Part shown: positions 24,301 to 36,269 of the stretch, in pieces
Layout: every line of letters starts with the position of its first letter
How positions within the stretch are numbered: position 1 is the first letter of the stretch
From: Toxonevra muliebris
Taxonomy: Eukaryota > Arthropoda > Insecta > Diptera > Pallopteridae
NCBI GenBank assembly: GCA_963691655.1
Contig: OY829329.1
Span: 79,540,613-79,604,612, forward strand
DNA length: 64,000 nt
Direction: 5' to 3'
Position numbers and translations under genes: made by a program
The notes under the pieces: model-generated
The model's input: only the letters and a program-made list of their open reading frames with translations
The model's database searches: none
What the model was told of the DNA's origin: nothing

Positions 24301-26102
24301 TTTCTTGGTTTGAACTTCGATCTGAAAAAAAAGTTTGGATTTTTGTTTGAAATTTGGTCGAATTTGCTCCTTAATTTCTCTCCGATTTTAGTTTGAATTT
24401 TGGTTTCAGTTTTGTTCAAGTTAAATTTTAATTTTTGATCAGTATTTTTTGGTGTAAACATTGATAAAGTTTTCGCACTTGTTTTTGGTCTAGGTCTGGG
24501 TTTTTGGTCGATATTGAGTCAGATATTTATATTTTAATTTAGTAAAATCTGCTCTCCCCAAGAGATTTTTACTTCGCTGTTCGGATTTGACATAGAACTG
24601 CGGATTCCCTCCAATCCTGTGGAAATCGGACCCTAGTATGGAAAGGGTTAAACCTAAATGATGAAAATCTCAAACATTTTTTCCATTAATCATGAATAAA
24701 AAGAAAAAAAGGGTTCAAAAAATTCAAATGCCCTCCCCTCTTCCCCCCTGAGGCAGTTTTTGGACCCGCTAGTGAGTGAAGGTAGAAATCTTCTAGAGCA
24801 GAAAATTTAAAGGTAAAAATTTTGTTAGGTACAAAACTTTAGGTTAAAAATCATGGAGACTTTATGAAATTTAAGTGAGGGAATTTTCTGCAATTCCCAT
24901 GAAAATTGAGATAATTCCTAACAGTCATCGATTCGATGTTGAATTTTTTATTAAAAAATCAAGGTATCTGAGTAATAAAGTATCTATAAAGAGAAAACTG
25001 CAATAAAAAAAATAAAATACTTGGTTTTCAAGAATTAATTTCTTAAAAAAAGTTGGAGTTTGTTGGTTTTTGAACTTCAGTGATCCCAATTAGTTTTTGA
25101 AAATTATGGGAATATTTTCTTCGAAGATTGTTTGTAGGTTTTTTGAACGATTAATTTAGAGCAAAGGAATTATTTCACAACTAAAATTTTTGACTTTCAA
25201 GGGTTAAATATTTTAAAAAAGTAGGACTTAGATGGTTTTAACTTTCAGTGATTCCAATTACTTCTTGATGGAGAATATTTTTCTCGAAGATCTTATGATA
25301 GGTCTCGCAAACGTCATTTAAATCGACGAATTTCGCGCAATTTTAAACGTAAAAACTGTGAACTTGAATAATTTTTAACTGTTATCATTATCAAAATCAT
25401 TTATTAATGCATTAATTTAACTTTTTTTGCAGTTCCCTTGGAATTTCCAATTGTATCGCGGGAGCATTTTAATCGTTGGTATTCATTGCGTGCCTATTAT
25501 ATAGCGATAACTTTGGCTGATATTCCAATACAAATGATAAGCTCAGGATTATTTATATTCACTACTTATTTTTTGACGGGCCAACCGTTGGAAGTATTTC
25601 GAGTATGCCTATTCGCCTTAATTATCTTTTTGACGGCTTTAGTTGGTCAGAGTATTGGGCTGACTGTGGGCGCTTCATTAAGTGTAAAGGTAGGTTTCTA
25701 ACAAACGATGGAAATAATTGACTTTCTCATTTTTATCTCAACTTGTTCTTCTTACAGCTTGGCGCTATATTTGGACCATTTTTCATCTCACCTTTCCTTG
25801 TGTTCTCTGGATTTTTTTTACAACATAAAGATGCACCGCGCCTCTTGCAATGGTTATTTGATATATCATTTCTTCGTTATGGTTTGGATGGTGCAATGTT
25901 GGCGCTTTTCGGTTATGAACGCCAAAAATTAGAATGCCATCAAATTTATTGCCATTTTAATCATCCGAACTACTTTCTCAAGTATTTGGATATGGAACGA
26001 GCGAATTATGAAACTGATGTCATATTTTTGATAGGGATATTTATAGGTTTGCGAACAATTTCATTCTATATTATGTCATTTAGATTGAGATTATTTAGAT
26101 GA
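21335..26102 (+). CDS. ABCG-family half-transporter A (first exon not found)
   Basis: ATP-binding cassette half-transporter (ABCG/White type): nucleotide-binding domain first, then six membrane spans; such proteins dimerise to move lipids or other hydrophobic substrates. Exons by splice sites and frame: 21335-21452, 21530-21719, 21795-21940, 22014-22252, 22316-22453, 22516-23052, 25433-25689, 25758-26102 (TGA). Visible motifs are Walker A GPSGAGKS (exon 1 here), Q-loop FITQD, signature LSGGQ, Walker B VLILDE with PTSGLDS split across an intron, and the switch His in CTIHQPS. Membrane spans start in the 22516 exon, after a Gln/Asn-rich linker of about 100 residues. The first listed exon needs one base from an upstream exon (phase 1), as in gene B, so roughly 60 N-terminal codons are missing; they may lie far upstream. 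An in-frame ATG at 21319 could start a short form but lies in the likely acceptor tract. The donor after 22453 (GTTCGT) is weak. The 2.4-kb intron 23053-25432 carries repeats. Substrate unknown. Confidence 0.92.
23756..24480 (+). repeat. Degenerate TTTTGGTCTGAA minisatellite in ABCG-A intron
   Basis: About 0.7 kb made largely of imperfect short units such as TTTTGGTCTGAA, TTTCGGTTTG and TTTTGATC, spaced about 12-18 nt apart. It yields a spurious Phe/Leu/Ser-rich 108-codon frame (24070-24396). The same repeat, in the opposite direction, lies in an intron of Cdc23 (51640-51985). Confidence 0.6.
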
Positions 26103-26204
26103 AGAAATTTTATTTTATTTTTATTATATTTATATTTTTTTCTAGAGAAAAACTGTTTTTTAATTAATAGTTATATGGAATTATTCGTGCTTTAGCGAAA
26201 GCAA

Positions 26205-26210
26205 AATAAA
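26205..26210 (+). terminator. Polyadenylation signal AATAAA of ABCG-A
   Basis: The canonical hexamer lies about 100 nt after the TGA at 26100-26102 of ABCG half-transporter A. More AATAAA matches follow within 50 nt. Confidence 0.55.
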
Positions 26211-26219
26211 TAATTTATG

Positions 26220-28636
26220 CTTTTGATTTTGGCATAGATATTCAAATAAATAAATAAATATATGTAAATTGAAGCATTCCGTTGAAATTAATTTGTTTTT
26301 ATCAAAATCTTATGTTTTGACCGTAATGACAGAGATTTTTGTGTATAACTTTAAAATTATATGAGAAGTTTGTTTGATTTCACTTTGTTCAAGTAGAATT
26401 AAAATAATTTTAAATTAATTTAAATTTAATGCTTTCAAACTTCATGCCAAAGTTTTTTGTTTTTAATTTCTTAGGCTGTATTTTTTGACTGCTTTATTTT
26501 TATTTTATTTTTGTTTGTAAGAAAAGTTCGGGGATGTTAGTTATGAAAAAAATTCATAAATGCGTGATATTCAAAACCGTAAAACCTTTCATACATACAT
26601 ACAAATAAACCTAAATACGTGTCATTACTGAATAATATAAATATACCTAGAACATACATATTTAAGTATTGTGTTTTGTCCATAAACTGTAATATAATAT
26701 TTTATATTAAAATATGTATAATAAAATTTCTTATTTTTTTAAATAAATTTATTGAAAACGAAAATATTTAATTCAAAGAATTTCATATATTTTTTTATGA
26801 AAAAAAGACAAAGTCTTTGAATTCAAATTAATAAAACAAGTCAGATGAAAACTTGAGTAACTCATACGTTAATTTCGATTCAGTTTTTTACATAGTGTTC
26901 GCGATATATTTGCAATTAAATTATCTTCCAAGTTCCAGCCACTCATTACCAGAATTTTTTTCGAAACAATGTTTAAAATGTAAAAAAACCAATAAACTCT
27001 ATATTGAAAAGTTTTACAGTACTGTTCGACTACAAACAAAAGGGATAGTGGATAAAAATAATTATTCGTTTCAGATAAAAAAAAATTTAAATGCAGGAGC
27101 TTTTTCTTTTTCATTGTGATTAAAGAACTGCCTTAGATCTTCACCAAAAAGAGAGGAGCACGTGGATTTTTTTCCTTTGACTGCATTATTTAACTTTCTT
27201 CTGTCTCTGGGAATTCACCAATTTTTTCTAAAAATTCGCGTTTGTTTAAGTTTTATTTTGACGCCATGTGGAATATAATTGTTTTTTTTTGTGTTATACT
27301 GCATGAGCGTACCCCATAGAGCGTACTGTATTGTGATATTAAATATCTCTGTGGATTCACTTATGTTAATATAATATTTTAGTCACCGTAATATAGAAAA
27401 GGCAACACTATATTCTGGTTACCTATATAAAATCCGTGAAACAAAGGAGATGGATGAAGTACTATTTTTCGATGAACTAGTCTTACTCATTTGTTGTTTA
27501 TGAAGTTAATACACCGAAAGAAAGCATATGATTAAACCTTTAAAAAACTTATATTATTCATTTGCCAAATTTAGCAGATAAAAAAAGTGTAAATATTGAT
27601 ATGATGACATTATGGATTAATTTGATATTTATTCTGTAAAATTAAAATGATTTTAATGTTAATTCAACGTAACTTAAATGTCAATTTTGATACGAAAAAC
27701 GTTAATTTAGTATGACTTGTTTGATGTTTATACCGTAAATTGAAATAGTTTTAGTATAAACTTTACATTAATAACATAAAAGTGATATAACTTAAACGTA
27801 ATTTAAAATTACAGAGAAAAAGAAGATAAGCTATGTCAAAACTTCGAACTAAAAATATTTATTAGGTACTTAAACGATTTATTTCCTCTGGTGAGACTGC
27901 ATTCAATTTTCAGTAATCAGTAAAAATTTACTGATTACTGCAATTTTTTTCAGTAATTTTTAGATAAAAAATGTTACTCAATTAGCTATAATATGCGGAC
28001 CGTAGAGTTCAACGAAAAAAATGCAACAAAAATTATATTTAAATGACTATATCAGCGAAATTCTAAAATTTTCTCTGCCGGCTTACAAAAAATCATCAAG
28101 TTTAAAGGAGTGTCATATACCGTTGTCTTGTTTCTTTGTCAAAACTTGCTGAAATTACCCATAAATGAAACTTTATTTCAAATATAATAAATACAAAGCT
28201 CAAATAATTTATTTCTAATAACTGGTGTGCCATTGGAAATGTAATATAAATACTTTGGTGGACTGTTAAATATTAATTTTTCGAACCTACAATAATTGGC
28301 TGGTAAAGTTCTGAGCAAATTATAATAACGTGTTTGACGACAACAGCATACAGATTATTGTTATTCCTTATTAAGATTTTAGTAATTTCATATAATCCAT
28401 AAATTTCATTATTTGCAATTGATAAAAAAAACTTGTTTTGAAATTAAAATACACTGAATATGTCGCCAAGCAATTAGGTAATTACACTTTTCGAATTTAA
28501 CTTTATTTAGTAAACCGTTTTTGGTTAACTTAAGGGGTTATATAAACTTGTTGTCGGAAAAAACAGTATTTTAATTTTTTTTTTTTTTCTAAGGCGACAC
28601 AATTTTATCAGAAAAAGCCACCGTATACCTACTTGT
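26220..28636. other. AT-rich intergenic DNA
   Basis: No gene seen. Overlapping 81- and 88-codon frames on opposite strands at 26853-27119 are chance frames in AT-rich DNA. TTAACGT/ACGTAA-like short repeats occur at 27650-27810. Confidence 0.4.
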
Positions 28637-28654
28637 TGATGTTGCAAGCTATTT

Positions 28655-29356
28655 AACAACAGCATCCAAATTTGCGACGATATTACTATATTAACCAGAA
28701 ATCCCAACGCTTTAAGAGCGTCATTCAGAAAACTTGAGAACGCCACTGCAAAAATCGGGCTAAAAGTTTACCATCAAAAAACTCAATATATGCTGAGATC
28801 AAAATCTAGCGTTTGTTGTAACCATTTAACATTGACAATAATTGCTTTGAAGCGGTCACAGAATTCAAATACCTTGGGGTTCTAAAGAAGACACAAAAAG
28901 ACAACAAAAGCTCCGTATGTATAAATGCCTAATTAGACCGGCCCTGACATACGGCTGTGAATTATGGACACTCAAAGCAAACGAAACCTATTAACTGTTA
29001 TGACACGAGCGGAAAATACTGAGAAAAATATCGTATCCGCTACAACCACGAACTGGAAAACGCAATCGATAAGCAGAACGTAATACGATACATAAAATCA
29101 CAACGCCTAAGATGGCTAGGACACCTTCAACGAATGAACCAAGAACGATCAGCTAAACAAGCATTTGTGAGAAACCTAATTGGAACCCGAAGAAGAGGCA
29201 GACCAAGAAAGAGGTGGCTAGATGATGCCGAAGAAGATTTGAGGAAACTGCGCGTGAGCGATTGAAAAAACTTGGCATCGAATCGAGTCAGATGGCGAAA
29301 ATTGGTTGAGGAAGCACTGGTTCACCCAGGACTGTTATGCTAAGAAAGAAGAAGAA
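28655..29356 (+). mobile_element. 5'-truncated RTE-like non-LTR retrotransposon
   Basis: C-terminal part of an RTE-type reverse transcriptase polyprotein in broken frames. KIGLKVYHQKTQYM-like sequence lies near 28760. CLIRPALTYGCELWTLKANE follows near 28930. RLRWLGHLQRMNQERSAKQA lies near 29110, and RRRGRPRKRWLDDAEEDLRK near 29190-29250. It ends in a GAA-rich tail. The insertion is flanked by a 17-bp TSD with one mismatch: GATGTTGCAAGCTATTT at 28638-28654 and GATGTTGCAAGGTATTT at 29357-29373. That fixes both boundaries and shows that 5' truncation occurred at insertion. Stops and frameshifts make it dead. Confidence 0.8.
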
Positions 29357-29947
29357 GATGTTGCAAGGTATTTTATGAATTTTTTCAATAAAAAATGTTA
29401 ACATCTGGAGCGATGCGGCTGTTCTGCAAAAACATATTTTTTCGTCACTCCTACTGGCGAGAACAATAAATAAAGAACGGGTTTATCTGAAATGAAAAAA
29501 AAAACAGAACATGTTTTAGATTTCATCGTCATGAACGAAGGGTTTTGTGAAATTTGCATTTTTACAAAAATGTTGATGATTTTTTTTAAAATTCTTGATT
29601 CTGGAAATTTGGTTTGGTAGCTCGGAAAAAAAGTTTTGTTCCAAATAAAAATTTCTTCTTTCACTAAGAGGCTATTATAGTTATAAGCTAGCCAGTAAAA
29701 ATTCAGATCGATTGGTGAAATGGTTCTTGAGAAACTTTTCTCAGCGCAATGAAACTTTTTGAAAACAACATTTGGAGATAATCGAGTTTACACTTTTGGC
29801 AACATGTTCAGGTAGTCGGAGGTAGCGCGCTGTTGACAACTGTAAACTATTTTATCAAGAGAATGTACTTTGAGAAAATGCAATAAAATATTATTAGATT
29901 TTTTCGTCCAACATAAGTGTATATAACCCCTTAATATAACCTTTTTA

Positions 29948-30785
29948 CGAGGGCAGTTTGATAAGTCAGTGACATTTAGAATAAAAGATATTTTTTCAGC
30001 AAAAAAGCGTTTTATTTCTCAACATAGACTCAATTAGCTCGATACATTTAGTCCAGCGTTTTTGCAGTTTTTTATTCCTTCCAAATAATAGGCGTTCTCA
30101 AGGTCCAGCGCCTTCATTCGACCCAAACTCTTACCGCCGAGCCATTTCTTTGGGCTTGTAAATATGAAATATTCAAAGAGAACTAGATCTAATGGATATG
30201 CTGGATCGGGCAGCAGTTCGTTGCCCAATTTATAGTCGTTTTTGCTTCAAATCAATGTCGAATCTGTTCAACAGCTGCTAATAATATTCGCCAGTGATAG
30301 TTTTACCCTTTTCAAGGTAATCATTGTTAATGACACCGCGTGCATCCCAAAAAACTGTCGACATGACCTTGTTGGCCGGTAAACCCACCTTGGCCTTCTT
30401 TGGTGCATGTTCACTCGGAGAAATCCACTGCTTTGACTGTTTATTGGTCTCTGGTGTGTTGTGATGGATCTATTTTTCATTCACGGTTACGAAACGGTGC
30501 TATAACTCGTTCTGGTTGCGGTTGAACATAGTCTTTGAAGTGGTCACATAGTTACACTTATGGGCGAATGTGAGCAATCACGACACCCATCGTGCGGATA
30601 GTTTTTTCAAGTCCAAATATTCATGTAAAATGTTAGCCACCTCACGCACTTTCATTCTCCATCTACTATCATTCCATGAATTTTATCGGCGATTTCTGGC
30701 ATGATTACTTCTTTTGGGCGACCTGAACGTTCGGCGTCACTTGTGTTGGTGCGACCGCAACGGAATTCAGTAAACCACTTCTTAA
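29948..30785 (-). mobile_element. Truncated mariner transposon
   Basis: One mariner-type terminal repeat, CGAGGGCAGTTTGATAAGT, is at about 29949-29967. The minus strand then encodes mariner transposase in several frames. From C to N terminus these are YYLEGIKN (about 30085), YFIFTSPKKWLGGK (about 30160), the GVINNDYLEKGKT-like region (about 30310), WDARG (about 30345) and, near 30780-30700, VKKWFTEFRCGRTNTSDAERSGRPKE. Sequence upstream of that helix-turn-helix region diverges at about 30785, so the N terminus and second terminal repeat are lost. Frameshifts mean it is inactive. Confidence 0.85.
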
Positions 30786-30789
30786 CAAA

Positions 30790-32081
30790 ACGACTAGGCA
30801 AGCCACACAAATCCGGCCCTGTAAAGTATCACGCAAATAAGAAGTGGAGTGGTCTAAAAAAATGCGTTTCTTTATTAGAAAGATAGAAGCAGGATAGAAT
30901 AAAAGGCAGCGAGTACTCAAATTCTTTCTTTTTTGCGGTGGACCACTGAGCAAGACACATCGGCAGAAGTCTTTGAACTAGCATATCATTAGCCACAAGG
31001 CGATTTGTACAACGTTGGAAGCCAGCATTTCAAATAAGTTCGTTGGGAAATATCCAGCAAGAAGTTACTGTCACGGCATTGAAAGTATTGTAAACAAGCG
31101 ACATTTTAGGTTTACACCACTTGTCTACTGTTGTAAGTAGCTCCAATAAGCTTCAGTCACATAGTCGGAGCACTATATCAAATGCAAGGAATCTGTGACA
31201 AGCGAAAAGCTTCTGCAACTGGCAGACGAGACTCATGAAAGTGTGGTTGGAACTTCAGGTCGGCCTCTAACAAATTTTGAAGTTCTACATGTTTTTTTAG
31301 AAATTTCATTTTTTCGCCCAAGTGCACAGCGGCCCAAGTCGGCACTATAGTACCGGCCAACATTGGCGCTATGTCACAGCGGCCAACATCGGCAACCCAA
31401 AATGTCATAAATAAACAATATTATAAATTAATATTACGGTAGAACGGCAATTTTCTACGAACTTTTTTAAAGATATTTTATTACATATTGAAGTCGGATT
31501 TTTTTTGTAAGATATTTAGGCTTTTAAGAACAAAAACAAGTTTTTCCACCTTCAGTTTTACATTTAAATTATTGGGGGCACCAAAGTCGAGTCTTAAAAA
31601 GAAGTAGAGTCTCATGGTCGACAGTTAATCTCTGAAACGGCAAACCTGAAACAAAAAACAAAAAGTTGCATATTGTAGATAAAGATTTCTCCCATAGGAG
31701 AAATCGTAAAAAAAAAAATTCCAGACTTTTGAAAAAAAAAGAAAACACGCCCGTTTTCCAGATAATGTTCCTCTGGGAAATTTTTTTTTTTTTTGGGAGT
31801 TTTTCGGAATAAATGTGACAGATTCAAAACTTAGAAGCTGAATTTAAAAAAAAAAAACATAAATTATAAGTGCTGCCTGTATTTTGCAAAATTACCGAGT
31901 TATTAGAATTTAGAGTAAAAAGTCGAAATTTGTTTAGTTAAGAACAAAATTTTACTTTATCTATTTGGAGAATATTAATCCCTAAAGGTTCTGGGGCGAT
32001 GAATAATTTTGGAAATCAGAATATTAAACAAATTCTTACTTATGCTAACTCTAAAACAAGGATTTCTTGCTACATTTTTGT
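30790..32081. other. Intergenic DNA of unknown origin
   Basis: The part at 30790-31430 is less AT-rich than its surroundings and may be an old element; no domain was recognised. Near 31325-31395 a short motif, ACAGCGGCC[C]AA[G/C][T/A]CGGC, occurs twice. From 31500 the sequence is plain AT-rich DNA with long A and T runs. Confidence 0.35.
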
Positions 32082-32093
32082 AAGCTTAGCAAT

Positions 32094-32542
32094 TTATTAT
32101 TATTATTATTTGAAGGAAGGACGACTCGAAAGTCAGGCACTGCGACCTATAAGATCTTTTGTACCAAAGCCCCAAGAAAGAAAGAAAGAAAGGAAGGGAG
32201 AAAGAAAGATAGATAAGAAACATACCCAAGCCGAGAATCGAACTCGGGTCTCCAGAAACAAGAGTCTGGCACTCTTCCACTAGACCACAGTGGCGATGGT
32301 AGGACCTACAGTTTAACGCCGATTCCGAACGGCTATGTGGCAATTTTTTTATCAGCTCGGTGGTCTTGCCATTACCAACCAAAGTGTGTACTTGTACACA
32401 TTCTTATAATTCTCATCCACTTCATATCGATAGTGAATATAACAAGTTTATGAGAATTAACCACCAGACCAAGACGGGAATCGAACCCGCAACCTTCTGG
32501 ATGAAAGTCTAGTGCACTATCCACTAGACTATCGAGGTCGTC
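32094..32542 (-). mobile_element. Composite SINE with two tRNA-like heads
   Basis: Read on the minus strand from 32542. Head A has box A TAGTCTAGTGG and box B GGTTCGATTCC (about 32535-32460). A body down to about 32300 follows. Then comes a second tRNA-like head, B, with TGGTCTAGTGG and AGTTCGATTCT (about 32280-32230). A (GAAA)-rich body, an AGATCTTATAGGTCGC tail and an (ATA)n end near 32094 complete it. The whole block is flanked by a 12-bp TSD, AAGCTTAGCAAT, at 32082-32093 and 32543-32554, so it inserted as one unit. Head A and its body match the SINE at 39036-39334. The B tail matches the 3' end of the LINE at 38300. Both heads look tRNA-Glu-like, but this is not firmly assigned. Confidence 0.8.
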
Positions 32543-32554
32543 AAGCTTAGCAAT

Positions 32555-35352
32555 AGTCGAGCTAGAAAATTAATTAAAAAGTTATAGAAAAAAAGATTCG
32601 TCTTCCATTTTAAGTAATTTTAAAAGTGAAATTTCCTGTTTGCGCATTCAATTTTATAAATGAAATTTGAAGGGTTTAATGCACTTCAAAAAGCTCATAC
32701 AAACATTTGGTCTACAATTTCATTAAGTAATACGATACTTATTTATAGCTTTCTGTTTCTACTTCTCCCACTCTCTCACAAGTAAACAACCATTTCTAAC
32801 TACAACAAAACCAAAACAAAAAAAAAAAATAAAAATAAAAGCCGCATACAATATTTCTGCTACAATTGCTTCAAAACAAAAACAAAAAATTAATTGCGAA
32901 ATATCTTCTAATTTGCGAAACGTGTGAGTGAAATTCTGGAGTGAAACTCAAAAATTAAACTCGATTTTAAATTCAAGTAAAACTCAAACTTAAGTTTCAG
33001 CATATGCGTTGGTTATCACAAAAAGTCGTCGAAGTAAGGCTGCACAACGCTGTGTATTTTCCGCATAAATGCTCAGGCCAATTTAATATCAATTGCAATT
33101 TCCTCATTTTAGTATAACTTAGAGTATCTGGCAGATCGCGTGTACCGTTCCGTCCGTCAATCAGTCACAGGCAGTGTATGTTGTTTTGTTCATATATGAT
33201 AGTGATATTGACAATTGAACTATACAGTATTCAAGTTGATAATTATTAATTGATTAATTTAACGCGCTCTCGTGGTGATGAATGCAACTAATTGCGATTG
33301 AAAATATTTACAAAACAGAACAAAAGCCGCTCGCTTTTAGTATTTTTATGAAATAATTTTTATAACTAACTACTTATTGTCTGCCATTAGCATTGAAAAA
33401 TAGCTAATTGTCTATAGAGAAATTGCAGCGATTTAAAATTATTCATATTTTTTTTATATCAGATCGCGAGTGAAGTGTCTCAATTTATGGTAATTATTGT
33501 CTCTGATGTGGGTAACTAATAATTAAAAATAATTTTTTTTTTTCTGCTTTTGTTTGGAATGTTTACATAAAAATCTCAAAGTATTGCGAATTTTAATAAT
33601 AATAATCAAAGAATTTTGTTTAATTCGCATTTACTTAAGGCGCGGCGACATTTGCTGAATCACTAATGCCAATATCTTAAAAACATTTTTCCTTTCTTTA
33701 TTTTGCTTCTTCATTCATTTGCTGAATATTAATCATAACATAACGAGTATAATAATATAATAATAATAATTTACATGAAGTGATAAAGTCGTATTTATTA
33801 TGATCGGCCAGCGAAAAGTCCTGTTTTTCTCTTTAAACAAGTGCGTGCTCTGTTTTGTTAATGAATAGAATCCCACTAGTGAAAGTGATTGACCATAATA
33901 TTTTAAACGTTTAAAGATTTGTACATTTTCCTCTTCTTTTATTATGAACTTTCGACCTCTACGAGATCATGTGTATTATTCAAAGCACTAGCCACTGAGT
34001 CATGGCAGCTAATATTAAAACTAAGATTTATTAAATTTCTAATTTTAAATCAAGGATTTTCGAATCTCAAATAGTTCCATAAAATAATGAAAACTACGTA
34101 AATAAGTTGTACACATTTTGATCGAAATTTTTGAATATTTTCCCCTGAACTTTCCACCGGACATTGACTTTGTCTATTAGTCTAAACATTAGAAAAATTT
34201 CACCAATAAATATATGTATTTATATTTACTTTATCTATAACCCATTTTAGCATTTGTTGATAAGATTATTTGAATAAAAATGCATTTAAATTATTTTTTT
34301 GCACAAACTCTTATCAATAAAATTACAATAATGCATTAAATGTTTATTGAAGTGCATAAAAGAAAAAAAAATTATAAATACAATTACCTAAACATGTTTG
34401 TAGTTTCATTATTATAATTATTGAAATGAAATGTAAATTTTAATCATTCAATCTACATAAATTTTTATAGAACAAAAACAACTTTTGTTACTTGTAAATC
34501 ATTAGTATTCAACCCTTTACATACAGAAGCGACAATTTTCTTGGAATTGAATTTCTCATTTTTTTCATGTAGAAACTCATAAAAGGTTCTCTTTAATAAA
34601 TTGAACTTTGTTCAAATATTTAATGTTTAATAATAATAATATCGCCCACGTTTACTAAAAAAAAATAATTCAATAAAATTATATTCTAACCCTTGCGGGA
34701 CTATTGATCATCGGTGACCCACAAATCGTTTTTTCAGGTATTTCAAAAACTATTTCACCGAATTTAATCATTTTATATTCATTGCACTTTTGATATTTTA
34801 TAAAAGTCTTAGAACTGTTACCTAATTGACGGACGGCATCAGAGTAGCCTAAAATAAAAATATTTTTACAATTTTGGCAATTGCTATATAATAGTTTTTA
34901 TTTACTTTCTTTGAAAATTAAGATTTGCTATTGGTGACCCTAAAGTCTTCAAGGGAAATCCGAAAAAATCCGGGCTCGGTTCTACTTTATCGCTTTTAGT
35001 TTCCTTAGGTCAAGAAAGGGATAAGTGAAGAATTAATAATAAACGACATTATCTATTTTAAAAATAATATCTAATAAAGTTAGTAAACATTTCCATTACG
35101 GACCAAAGGGTCACCAGTCATCCAGGAAAGTTCAGATTTTCAAGGCGCAAAAATTCTGTTATGATGAACAATTGGCATCAGAGACTACGAATCCAGGTTC
35201 AGTTTTGCACAAATTTCTCTGGTTTTCTTACGGTCCAGAAAGGGTTAACCCTTTACTTCGCGATTTCTATTTTTCAATGAAAATTATACTTTTAGTCAAG
35301 AAAAAACATTACTATACCAAAAACCGAAGAGTGGTACGTAGCGTATCAAGCT
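32555..35352. other. Intergenic DNA, possible distal promoter of ABCG-B
   Basis: No coding sequence was recognised. A less AT-rich patch at 32920-33300 contains TCAGTC (33161-33166), a match to the arthropod initiator, but no clear TATA box or downstream element. It could hold a non-coding first exon of the ABCG gene starting at 40344; this is inference only. Confidence 0.25.
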
Positions 35353-36260
35353 TAGGTTAGGTTGGAGTGGCAGCTTTCTACTTGAAAGCAGACTTAAGCA
35401 CATAATTAGACTCATTGTGATACCACAGTGCTCCGCTACTCCCCAATTTACGGAGTGGAGAACCATGAACATTCCATAATGAATCTGGTTATGTCCTTAA
35501 TATTTAAGGATGGTAGATCGGACAGACTAGTGCAGAAAGGTGTGCTCAGGAGTTGTAGTCTCCTCCTGGGCATTCGCAGCCCCAACAAAAATCATTGAAT
35601 GGCAGTCCTAGTCTTGCAGCATGTTTTTCCATTATGCAGTGTCCCGTGAGCACCGAAGTCGTAATGCTGATGGAGTTTCTGCTAAGGTTGAGTAGCTGTC
35701 TAGTCCGTCAATTGTCCATAGTGGCCCATGTTAGCCTGATAATACCACAAATACGCTCCGCTACCCAGAATCTTTTTGCTTCCTCAAGGTAGTTTTGCTC
35801 AATGGCTAATTTAAGAGGGACACCAATGATGCAGGAAGGTGTTATATCTGTAAGCTGCGAGCTTTGTTTTGCTAACTCATCGGCATTGCAGTTACTTGAA
35901 ATATCCATATATCCAGGTACCTAATATTGACAAGCCTGCGAGTGGCTCGACAAAAAGAGTGAAGATCGACAGTTAGGAACAAGCTTTATGTAGTGAAAAC
36001 ACCGTCAAGGAACTTGATTGCTGCTTCGCTGTTCGTGTAGATGCGAATATTCGTATCAAATAAATCGTTTCAAATAAACCACTTGGACCACTTGGAACCA
36101 TAGATAGCCATAATGGCCACAGTCGACTCTTTTCTCCATTTTGAATCCATCTGAATAGATATCAATTGAATTGTCAGTGACCACCTCATCATTAACTCAT
36201 TCCTCTCTACTGGGGATATGAGTGAAGAACGTGTGGTTTAAATTAGGAGTATAGCAAACG
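35353..36260 (-). mobile_element. 5'-truncated LINE with RNase H remnant
   Basis: Minus strand. The RNase H domain is recognisable in broken frames: IDIYSDG near 36160, IRIYTNSEAAIKFLDGV near 36040-35990 and NCNADELAKQSS near 35890. The C-terminal zinc-knuckle region follows: LLNLSRNSISITTSVLTGHC near 35690-35640, then MEKHAARLGLPFNDFCWGC near 35590. The element ends at GCCACTCCAACCTAACCTAA (35353-35372 in reverse complement). That 3' end and the nearby TGTGGTATCACAATG are shared with the SINE at 39036-39334. Stops and frameshifts are numerous. This is the RNase H-bearing jockey/LOA/R1 type; the exact clade is not determined. Confidence 0.8.
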
Positions 36261-36269
36261 TAGCCTACC

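Noticed and set aside
24070..24396. 108-codon Phe/Ser-rich frame
   Set aside because: It is a product of the degenerate TTTTGGTCTGAA minisatellite, inside an intron.
30940..31410. Possible coding region (76-codon minus frame, higher GC)
   Set aside because: No recognisable domain, no splice partners, and it is adjacent to a truncated mariner. Origin left open.
32210..32290. Second tRNA-like sequence as a tRNA gene
   Set aside because: It is the head of SINE unit B, continuous with a (GAAA)-rich body and LINE-like tail within the same insertion.
32460..32541. Functional tRNA gene (box A and box B present)
   Set aside because: The sequence is the head of a SINE: it recurs at 39270-39334 and 40940-41008 with a retroposon body, and the composite copy is flanked by a TSD. 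The acceptor-stem pairing is not convincing.
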